Assembly (NCBI RefSeq): GCF_021044755.1
Contig: NZ_JAJNOR010000001.1
Span: forward strand, 930,001-994,000
Direction of reading: 5' to 3'
From: Lientehia hominis
GTDB taxonomy: Bacteria > Bacillota > Clostridia > Lachnospirales > Lachnospiraceae
Length of the DNA stretch: 64,000 bases
In this document: one piece after another, positions 42,210-48,870 of the stretch
How positions within the stretch are numbered: position 1 is the stretch's first letter
Layout: the number at the start of each line of letters is the position of its first letter
The notes under the pieces: generated by a model
The model's database searches: none
The model's input: only the letters and a program-made list of their open reading frames with translations
Told to the model about the DNA's origin: nothing
Program-made: the position numbers and the translations under genes

Positions 42210-43123
42210 AACACTGCCTCCATAAACAGGTCCTCCAGCCCCGGCTCCTCTATCTCAAACTTAAGAGGTACCATCTCATGGCGTTCAAGCGCCTGCAGGA
42301 TCTCATTCCCTGTTCTGTCCACATCGGCAGTTCGGATGGCCGCCCCTCTTCCGGATGCTTCCGCATGGATGAATAAATGGCTTAGCTCCGGCAGTCCCCG
42401 AAATTTCTTCCACTCTTCTTTTTCCCGGAATTCCACATAGATACCGCTTCTCTTTTTGGCGGCCCGAATCTCTTCCATGGTCCCGCAAAGCGCGAGCTTC
42501 CCCTCGTGGAGCACGGCAACCCGGTCGCAGACCCGCTCCACATCAGAAAGAATATGAGTAGAAAAGAGCACCGTAGTCTTCTCAGTGACCTGCTCCAGGA
42601 TTTCAAGGATTTCTTTTCTTCCCACCGGATCAAGCGCCGACGTGGGCTCGTCGCAGATTAAAAGCTTCGGACTGTGGAGCAGGGCCTGGGCTATTCCAAG
42701 TCTCTGTTTCATCCCTCTGGAAAATCCTCCAATCTTCTTTCCATTATTCTTAAGACCCACCATGTCCAAAAGCCGGGTTCCGGCCGCTTCCGTTTCTCCA
42801 GGCCCCATCCCCGCCGCGGCTCCGCAGAGCCTCAGATATTCCATGGGCTTCATATAAGAGTAGAACTGGGGCACATCCGGCAGATATCCCACATAACGAT
42901 TTGTACCAGATTTCCCGTATACTACCGGCTCACCGAATACCTCGATACTTCCGCCGTCCGGCTCCAAAAATCCCAGTATCATTTTCATGGTAGTCGTCTT
43001 TCCGGCTCCATTCTGTCCCAAAAACCCGAAGACTGAATGCTCCGGAATTTCAAGGGACATGTCATTTATCACCGTATTAGCGCCAAAACTTTTTTTTAAG
43101 CTTTCTATTTTAAGCGCGTTCAT
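42206..43123 (-). CDS. ABC exporter ATPase (BcrA/CcmA-like)
   Basis: A 305-residue cytoplasmic ATPase: Walker A GQNGAGKTTTMKM, signature FSRGMKQRLGIAQA, Walker B LLICDEPTSALDP and H-loop FSTHIL. The C-terminal 80 residues are the usual regulatory extension of drug-exporter ATPases. Translationally coupled on both sides by ATGA overlaps. Confidence 0.9.
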   Translation of the reverse strand: MNALKIESLKKSFGANTVINDMSLEIPEHSVFGFLGQNGAGKTTTMKMILGFLEPDGGSIEVFGEPVVYGKSGTNRYVGYLPDVPQFYSYMKPMEYLRLCGAAAGMGPGETEAAGTRLLDMVGLKNNGKKIGGFSRGMKQRLGIAQALLHSPKLLICDEPTSALDPVGRKEILEILEQVTEKTTVLFSTHILSDVERVCDRVAVLHEGKLALCGTMEEIRAAKKRSGIYVEFREKEEWKKFRGLPELSHLFIHAEASGRGAAIRTADVDRTGNEILQALERHEMVPLKFEIEEPGLEDLFMEAVL

Positions 43124-43323
43124 TCATCTTCTCCCCTTCCGAAAAGTAAATATATGACCGGCCCAATTATTTGAATAAAGACCACTGCCAGGATCCAGAC
43201 TGCCCTGTTTCCAAACCGGTAATTCGGATGCCTGAAGATGTGGACCAAAGCCACTGTCATGAGAACCAGTTCAATGATGATGAGCGGCAGTAATAACGGG
43301 AGATTTTCCAGTAACACCTTCAT
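43120..43323 (-). CDS. PLDc_N-domain small membrane protein
   Basis: A 67-residue protein with two hydrophobic helices and the PLDc_N signature (VHIFRHPNYRFGNRAVWILAV, then GPVIYLLFGR). Such proteins are frequent partners of ABC-2 exporters and bacteriocin genes; role unknown. ATG overlaps the stop of the XRE gene, and its own stop overlaps the ATPase start. Confidence 0.82.
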   Translation of the reverse strand: MKVLLENLPLLLPLIIIELVLMTVALVHIFRHPNYRFGNRAVWILAVVFIQIIGPVIYLLFGRGEDE

Positions 43324-44435
43324 ATTATATTACCTCCTGAATTCTTTTTCATTTCCTCTACGACTTTCTGATACCGGGGCTCGTTTCTCCATCGGTCCAG
43401 ATATGGATTTTCCGTGACCCCTTTCAGATATGCCTCTTTTATCATGGCCTCGCTGCGCGGAGCCTGTATTCCCAGCTCCAGCTCCTCCTTCAGCCAGCCG
43501 TCAATCTGATTAAAATAACTGTCGCCATGGAGGATTGGCGAAAATTCCGGAGAATAGCAGCATCTTCCATATCGTTCCAGCATGGCCAGGCCTTCTTCCT
43601 TATTCTCTGTGACGGCATAATACACAACAGCGGACATATATAACTGGATCATGGCGTTCCAATGCAGACGTTCCATTTGGAACAGCTCTCCGAGCTTCAC
43701 GGTCCTTCGTATCATCTCCTCGATTCTTTCATCCTTGACAGACGTCCCCGCGATGCTGACGGCGGCATCCCCCACAAGGTACAAAAGATGCTGATACATA
43801 CAGACCTGGAGGATCTCTTCCGCTTCCCTGACACGGCCCTGTACCCGGTACGCCTCCGACAGAAGCTCCGCATCCTGAGAAAAAGGCCGTATGTGCTCTC
43901 CGATGTATTCCGGTACCTTCTCCGGATGTCCAAGCATCAGATGGCACAGAGCTTTCATGGTCAAGGCTGCTTTTCTTTCATCGGCATCTTCGCTCCCCTT
44001 TTCCACCCGTTCAATGATCTCCAGCACCCTGTTAAGGACGGGCCCCGGTTCATCTGCAATCCCTGCGTGGTTCAGCAAAAGGGTAATCATCTGTAAAAGC
44101 AGAGGATAACAGGAATAATATTTTTTTATGATCTCCTCGCATTCCTCCAGCACCAGATCAAATGATTCTTTTTCAAACCTTCCGGCCAGCCGGCGGTAAA
44201 GCTCTTTGATATCTTCCCTTGTCATCTGGGGCTCATAGCCAATCAACTCATCCACGCTGATATCAAAGAAAGCAGCCAGCCTGGGAAGAAGAGTGATATC
44301 CGGATAACTCTGGTCATTCTCCCATTTGGAGACCGCAGCCTTGGATACACCAATGTACGCGGCAAGCTCCTCCTGTCCGATTCCCTTTCTGTGACGCTCT
44401 TCCACTAACTTCCTGGATATATTTATCTCCCTCAT
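43320..44435 (-). CDS. XRE-family regulator with long C-terminal helical domain
   Basis: A 371-residue cytosolic protein. Residues 5-60 are an HTH_3 domain (GIGQEELAAYIGVSKAAVSKWENDQSYPD). The remaining 300 residues are alpha-helical and TPR-like (DADERKAALTMKALCHLMLGH). It heads a four-gene operon with PLDc_N, ATPase and permease genes and probably regulates it. A large dyad lies just upstream of its -35 box. The start at 44435 has GAGGTG upstream. Confidence 0.85.
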   Translation of the reverse strand: MREINISRKLVEERHRKGIGQEELAAYIGVSKAAVSKWENDQSYPDITLLPRLAAFFDISVDELIGYEPQMTREDIKELYRRLAGRFEKESFDLVLEECEEIIKKYYSCYPLLLQMITLLLNHAGIADEPGPVLNRVLEIIERVEKGSEDADERKAALTMKALCHLMLGHPEKVPEYIGEHIRPFSQDAELLSEAYRVQGRVREAEEILQVCMYQHLLYLVGDAAVSIAGTSVKDERIEEMIRRTVKLGELFQMERLHWNAMIQLYMSAVVYYAVTENKEEGLAMLERYGRCCYSPEFSPILHGDSYFNQIDGWLKEELELGIQAPRSEAMIKEAYLKGVTENPYLDRWRNEPRYQKVVEEMKKNSGGNII

Positions 44436-44456
44436 ATTCTTCACCTCTTTATTGAC

Positions 44457-44485
44457 AGTATACAGAAGCTTTCAATGAAGTACAA
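44457..44485 (-). promoter_or_regulatory. Promoter of the XRE-ABC operon
   Basis: TTGTAC (44480-44485), 17-bp spacer, TATACT (44457-44462) on the minus strand, 22 bp before the XRE start codon. Confidence 0.6.
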
Positions 44486-44492
44486 GGGAATG

Positions 44493-44523
44493 GAGGTTGA
44501 TTTTAGTTGAATGAATCAACCTC
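44493..44523. promoter_or_regulatory. Large dyad between divergent regulators
   Basis: GAGGTTGATT / AATCAACCTC, a perfect 10-bp inverted repeat with an 11-bp centre, followed at 44525 by another GGTTGAT half-site. It adjoins the XRE promoter -35 box and is its likely operator. Confidence 0.55.
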
Positions 44524-44553
44524 TGGTTGATATATTAATATTAAATAAAACTC

Positions 44554-44584
44554 TTGACTTTGACGCAGCGTCAGCTGATAGAAT
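44554..44584 (+). promoter_or_regulatory. MerR-type promoter with 19-bp spacer and central dyad
   Basis: TTGACT (44554-44559), 19-bp spacer, TAGAAT (44579-44584). The spacer contains the dyad TGACGC-A-GCGTCA (44561-44573). This over-long spacer with an operator inside is the hallmark of promoters activated by MerR-family proteins through DNA untwisting, so the downstream MerR-TipAS gene is very probably autoregulated. Confidence 0.75.
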
Positions 44585-44613
44585 TAAGATACAGTCTGAA
44601 AGGAGTGATAAAA

Positions 44614-45375
44614 ATGGAATACAGCACTCATGAATTGTCCCGCCTGGCGGGAATCAGTGCCAGAACTCTGCGGTATTACGATGAGATTGGGCTTTTGCGG
44701 CCCTGCCGGACAACGGCGGCTGGATATCGTTTCTATGGAGAAAAAGAAGTGGAACTGCTGCAGCAGATTTTATTTTACCGGGAACGGGGCCTGGAGCTCG
44801 GCACCATCCAGGAGATCATTTGCCGGCCGGATTTTGATGTCCTGGAAGCGTTGAACGGCCACTTGTCCGCCCTGACGCAGCAAAAAGAACGGCTCAACAT
44901 TCTAATTCAGACTGTGAAGCTTACCATTGCCACAATGAAAGGAGAAAGTAAAATGGATGACACCATGAAATTTGAAGCATTTAAAAAACGCCTGATCGAT
45001 GAAAATGAAAAAACCTATGGAAAAGAAATCCGAGAAAAATACGGAGATGAGGAAGTGAATTCATACAATCAAAAAATTCTCGGACTGTCCGAGAAAGAAT
45101 ATGAACAATTGAGGAATCTGGAAACAACGATACGAGACCGATTGGAGGATGCCGTACGTTCCGGCATAAAGCCCGAAAGCGAAACCGGCCGCGAGGTCGC
45201 CTGCCTGCACCGCGACTGGCTGGGCTATACCTGGAAGAAGTATTCCCCCAGGATGCATAAAAGCCTCACAGACATGTACGTCCTCGACGAGCGGTTCAAA
45301 GCCTATTATGATAAGGAAGTAAAAGGCTGTGCGGATTTTCTGATGCAGGCAGTCAAATACTGGATAGAAGATTAA
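44614..45375 (+). CDS. MerR-family regulator with TipAS ligand-binding domain
   Basis: A 253-residue regulator. Residues 2-70 are the MerR HTH (YSTHELSRLAGISARTLRYYDEIGLLRP), then a coiled-coil dimerisation helix, then a TipAS domain from about residue 118 (DENEKTYGKEIREKYGDEEV, HRDWLGYTW, YVLDERFKAYYDK). TipAS domains bind thiopeptide and other macrocyclic antibiotics. The start has AAAGGAG upstream. An internal in-frame ATG at 44953 has AAGGAG at 8-nt spacing and would give the 140-residue drug-binding domain alone. Confidence 0.9.
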   Translation: MEYSTHELSRLAGISARTLRYYDEIGLLRPCRTTAAGYRFYGEKEVELLQQILFYRERGLELGTIQEIICRPDFDVLEALNGHLSALTQQKERLNILIQTVKLTIATMKGESKMDDTMKFEAFKKRLIDENEKTYGKEIREKYGDEEVNSYNQKILGLSEKEYEQLRNLETTIRDRLEDAVRSGIKPESETGREVACLHRDWLGYTWKKYSPRMHKSLTDMYVLDERFKAYYDKEVKGCADFLMQAVKYWIED

Positions 45376-45377
45376 AA

Positions 45378-45395
45378 ACAGCGGCCCGCCGCGGG
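45378..45395. terminator. GC-rich hairpin between convergent genes
   Basis: GGCCCG / CGGGTC stem directly between the two stop codons; on the minus strand it is followed by TGTTTTTA, so it may terminate the CDP-alcohol transferase gene. Confidence 0.4.
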
Positions 45396-45959
45396 TCATT
45401 TATCCTTCATTTTCCAAAACACAGGGATATAAAGGACCCAGGTCACAAGACAAGCGGCACACGCCGCCGCCACCAGCATGTTGACCCAAAAAACGGACAT
45501 CTGAGGCAGGAATACAAGCACCAGCAGCACTGCAAACAGGACCGTAGTGCAGACTTTTCCAAAAAAATGCGCTCCGTCCAGCATCCTGCCTTTACGCAGG
45601 TATATGATTCCCATGATGCCCATGAAGCTTTCCTTTACCGCGAGTATCACCAGCAGAATCCACACCTGCCGGTATCTGCTGCACAGGCAGAATACGACTA
45701 CAATATGGGTCATCTTATCCGCAATGGGATCCAGCGCCTTTCCAAGCCTGGATATCATATGGTACTTTCTGGCAATCTTTCCGTCCAGCATGTCGGTCAG
45801 GGCGGAAATAAAAAGCACAAGGGCCGCCGTCTGATAGCCTCTGACTGTCTTCGCGTTCAGATAAATACAGGCGAATACCGGAAGCAGCGCCAGCCGGAAA
45901 AAACTCATCATATTGGGAATGGTAATTATTTTGTTGTATTCTTCTCCGTTCTCTTTCAT
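45396..45959 (-). CDS. CDP-alcohol phosphatidyltransferase family protein
   Basis: A 187-residue polytopic membrane enzyme. The active-site signature D-x2-DG-x2-AR-x8-G-x3-D-x3-D is intact in DMLDGKIARKYHMISRLGKALDPIAD. It condenses a CDP-lipid with an alcohol; PgsA-like glycerophosphate transfer or a cardiolipin-type reaction is possible. I prefer the ATG at 45959 because AAGG is then 11 nt away; the ATG at 45968 has AAGG only 2 nt away. Confidence 0.85.
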   Translation of the reverse strand: MKENGEEYNKIITIPNMMSFFRLALLPVFACIYLNAKTVRGYQTAALVLFISALTDMLDGKIARKYHMISRLGKALDPIADKMTHIVVVFCLCSRYRQVWILLVILAVKESFMGIMGIIYLRKGRMLDGAHFFGKVCTTVLFAVLLVLVFLPQMSVFWVNMLVAAACAACLVTWVLYIPVFWKMKDK

Positions 45960-46029
45960 CTGTCTCATTACCTTCTTATCTGCAGCAGTCTTCTGTTATG
46001 TCCTATTTTACCACATATCCTTCTTATCG

Positions 46030-47412
46030 TCACCCCGTCCTCTTGCTCCGCCTGTTTATATGAAAGAAATAGACCAGACAGAGACTGATCTGAAGGACCG
46101 TGGAGGCAGGAGTAGCGAGGCCTATTCGAAACAGGGACGCGTGTTCCGTCCGGCTCATGATATATGACACAGGAATCCTGACCAGAAACGCTCCCACAAT
46201 TCCCTGGACCATGACAAAGGTGGTCTTTTCCCTCCCGTTGAAATACCCGATAAAACAGAACAAGAACGAAACCAACAGGGTATCAATGGCATATGCCCTC
46301 AGATAATCGGCAGCAGCGGCAGCGACGTCTGCATCTTTGGCAAACATGCCGGCCAGAAACTCTCCGTGGAAAAAGGAGAGGTATGACATTACCACTCCAA
46401 AGACAAAGGATGAAAGCATCCCGCAGACCATGGCACGAACTGCCCTGTCGTTCCTTCCGGCCCCGATGTTCTGCGCCGCAAATACGGACATGGACTGCAT
46501 ATAGGAAGACGGCACCAGCATGATAAACACACAAAGCTTTTCAGCCACGCCGACCCCTGCCGACGGTATGACGCCCAGAGAATTCACAATCGTGATAATG
46601 GCAAGAAAAGAAAGACTCACCAGCCCGTCCTGAAGGGCTATGGGAAATCCCAGCCGGAGTGTCTTTGCCACTACCTCTTTCCGGAAACGAAGATTCCTCC
46701 TTGTAAAACGAAAGAGCAGTCCCTTTTTTTTCACAAGGAGAAGGCATAAGACCACGCTGACGGACTGGGCCGCCACTGTCGCAATGGCGGCTCCCGCCGC
46801 CGCCATGCGGAATACGGCCACCAGCAGGAAATCCCCCACGATATTGACTGCACAAGCCGCAAGTACTGTATACAGAGGCGTTTTGGAATCCCCCATTCCC
46901 CGGAAGATACTTCCCAGCACATTATAAGCCACAATGAATGCAGAACCCGCGGAGCATATCCTGACATATTCTACGGTTTTATCAAACGCCTCTTTCGGAG
47001 CGTGCATAAAAGCAGAAAAGGGAACCGCTGCCGCCACCATAACTATGGTGATGAAAACCGCCAGCACGGAAAAAATAAAAATGGCGCCGCCTATGACATT
47101 TCCAGCCTCTTCTTCTTTTTTCTGCCCAATCTTCTGTCCCAGCAAAATAGTGGTCCCCATGGACAGCCCGGTAACCACCGAAGTTATGGTCTGCATGATC
47201 TGGCTTCCCGTCGAAACCGCGGAAACATCCGCAGCAGTGCCGAACTGCCCGACGATCAGAAGATCAGCAGCTCCGTACATCGCCTGTAAAAGAAGCGCAA
47301 ACAGCACCGGCATCGCAAACCGGAAAAGCTGCGCCAGAATTCCGCCTTCTGTAAATCCAGCGTTCTGTCCGGTTATCACTTCTCTGTTTCTCTGAATCTC
47401 TTTCCTCCGCAT
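46030..47412 (-). CDS. MATE family multidrug efflux transporter (second)
   Basis: A 460-residue twelve-helix membrane protein: QLFRFAMPVLFALLLQAMYGAADLLIVGQFG near the N-terminus, QTITSVVTGLSMGTTILLGQKIG, AAQNIGAGRNDRAVRAM. It differs from the MATE gene at 28 kb and is closer to the NorM/DinF-like group. The start at 47412 has GGGAGG upstream. It is preceded by a consensus promoter and a strong terminator hairpin, so its expression may depend on read-through. Confidence 0.9.
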   Translation of the reverse strand: MRRKEIQRNREVITGQNAGFTEGGILAQLFRFAMPVLFALLLQAMYGAADLLIVGQFGTAADVSAVSTGSQIMQTITSVVTGLSMGTTILLGQKIGQKKEEEAGNVIGGAIFIFSVLAVFITIVMVAAAVPFSAFMHAPKEAFDKTVEYVRICSAGSAFIVAYNVLGSIFRGMGDSKTPLYTVLAACAVNIVGDFLLVAVFRMAAAGAAIATVAAQSVSVVLCLLLVKKKGLLFRFTRRNLRFRKEVVAKTLRLGFPIALQDGLVSLSFLAIITIVNSLGVIPSAGVGVAEKLCVFIMLVPSSYMQSMSVFAAQNIGAGRNDRAVRAMVCGMLSSFVFGVVMSYLSFFHGEFLAGMFAKDADVAAAAADYLRAYAIDTLLVSFLFCFIGYFNGREKTTFVMVQGIVGAFLVRIPVSYIMSRTEHASLFRIGLATPASTVLQISLCLVYFFHINRRSKRTG

Positions 47413-47542
47413 CTCTCTTTTCCTCCCGGATTTTGTGAAAAAACAAATTAGGTAAGCCCTTTTCAAATTCCTTTTCTCTTCACACACGACGAGGCTTGCA
47501 TACCTTGGCAGCACTGCGGTACAGCTCTGCAGTTCTACAGAA

Positions 47543-47593
47543 CAAAAAGCCGGATAAAACAGCAGGCATCCCAGCCTGCCATCTTATCCGGCT
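47543..47593 (-). terminator. Strong terminator hairpin in the MATE leader
   Basis: On the minus strand AGCCGGATAA / TTATCCGGCT outer stem with an inner GCAGGC / GCCTGC stem, then TTTTTG. It lies only about 40 nt after the promoter at 47636-47664 and 130 bp before the MATE start. It could end a short RNA, act as an attenuator, or terminate the upstream MerR gene. Confidence 0.7.
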
Positions 47594-47635
47594 AAACACT
47601 TCTTTCGAGTGGTCACCCTCCGATGAACGAAACAT

Positions 47636-47664
47636 ATTATAGCAAAAATGTATTTTCCAGTCAA
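47636..47664 (-). promoter_or_regulatory. Consensus promoter between MerR and MATE genes
   Basis: TTGACT (47659-47664), 17-bp spacer, TATAAT (47636-47641) on the minus strand. It starts 30 bp after the MerR stop. Confidence 0.7.
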
Positions 47665-47692
47665 GCGGTATCAAACGGTCCCCATCCTTGCT

Positions 47693-48538
47693 TTATTCCG
47701 CCGTGCTCCGATACTGCCTGCAGCGCAGCCATGCAGCCAAGGATACGACAGCAAACACCCCGGCGTCTGTAATCAACACCGCAGTCACATGTTTTACATG
47801 TCCGAGGCAGAACAGAATCGTGAAAATCTCCACCGAAAGCACCACAAAACACAGGAAATTAGACAGATAATCTGCCGCTACATCGCTGTAAAAGCCATTC
47901 AGCCTCAGGCTCCTCCAGATGAACGGCCTCAGGAAAAAACGAATCACAACGCAGGCCGCCGTATATACAAAAATAAACTCACTGGCTACCTGGGTCGTCG
48001 CCGCCTCCCCATTCCACTGGATAGGGATCTTTTCCGGAAGAATAGAGTACGAGCATACAGCGGCCAGCAGGCAAAGGGCGGTGAGCACCGCCCAAACTGC
48101 GCAGCCGCCCCACAGGCAGAAAAATGATACCGTATCTGAACCATACTTCTCCCTATTGTGTTCTACATATTCATTCAGATTCTCCACATACTGTTCCACA
48201 TTCAGGCTTTCGTAGCCGCTCTCCTGCCGTTCAAGCATCTGTTCACATATGTGCTTGGACTGTTCCAGTCCCTGTATTCCGTCTTTCAGCTTCTGTTCCT
48301 GCCGGCGGAGCACCTCAGGCAGCCGGCTCTTGCCGGACTTAAGGCTCCGTATTTCTTCCACCGGTATATCGATACTGCGTAAAAATGCGATTTTCTTAAT
48401 TTCTTTCACATCCTCCGGCGAGTAATCCCGGTAACCGTTCCCCTCGTTCCTGGCAGGCGTGATCAGCATCTCCTTTTCATAAAAGCGAATATTGGAACGG
48501 GATAGCCCTGTCAGCTCCTCTGCCTCTTTGATCGTCAT
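47693..48538 (-). CDS. MerR-family regulator with C-terminal membrane domain
   Basis: A 281-residue protein. Residues 1-70 are a MerR HTH (TIKEAEELTGLSRSNIRFYEKEMLI, GYRDYSPEDVKEIKKIAFLR), then a coiled coil to about residue 135. The last 150 residues have four hydrophobic segments, with ILPEKIPIQWNGEAAT after the first, resembling DUF1648-like regions. The regulator would be anchored in the membrane. The start is the ATG at 48538; a GTG at 48547 is possible. Its gene precedes the second MATE exporter. Confidence 0.8.
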   Translation of the reverse strand: MTIKEAEELTGLSRSNIRFYEKEMLITPARNEGNGYRDYSPEDVKEIKKIAFLRSIDIPVEEIRSLKSGKSRLPEVLRRQEQKLKDGIQGLEQSKHICEQMLERQESGYESLNVEQYVENLNEYVEHNREKYGSDTVSFFCLWGGCAVWAVLTALCLLAAVCSYSILPEKIPIQWNGEAATTQVASEFIFVYTAACVVIRFFLRPFIWRSLRLNGFYSDVAADYLSNFLCFVVLSVEIFTILFCLGHVKHVTAVLITDAGVFAVVSLAAWLRCRQYRSTAE

Positions 48539-48577
48539 ATGAGTCACCGTCCTTTATCTGTTTGCCAAAATCGTACA

Positions 48578-48781
48578 CTATAAACCAGGTTTACAGTCAA
48601 GGAAATCCAAAAAATCCTCTTGTTTTTTCCGGGATTTTCTATCTTCTTCTGCCGTCAGGCGCTCACATGCCATCGGACGCCTTTTTTTTGCCGTCTCATG
48701 CTTCGTTCTGCAGGCGGCGCAGTCTCCATGATAAGCGCATTTTCTTCGTTTACACGGGCAATCCTGTCTGTATTGATTCAT
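48578..48781 (-). CDS. Small Cys-rich protein
   Basis: A 67-residue protein with AGGAGG immediately before its ATG. The N-terminal half carries CPCKRRKCAYHGDCAACRTKH and a later ACER, five spaced Cys and two His that could bind zinc or an iron-sulfur cluster. The C-terminal half is highly charged. I have the impression of similar small proteins in Lachnospiraceae but know no function. Confidence 0.65.
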   Translation of the reverse strand: MNQYRQDCPCKRRKCAYHGDCAACRTKHETAKKRRPMACERLTAEEDRKSRKKQEDFLDFLDCKPGL

Positions 48782-48870
48782 TCTGTCCTCCCTGCATATT
48801 TCCTGTAGAACGATTATATCACACCTGTATCTGCCATACTACTTCCGTTTTTTGTAAATTCAAGGGTTCT

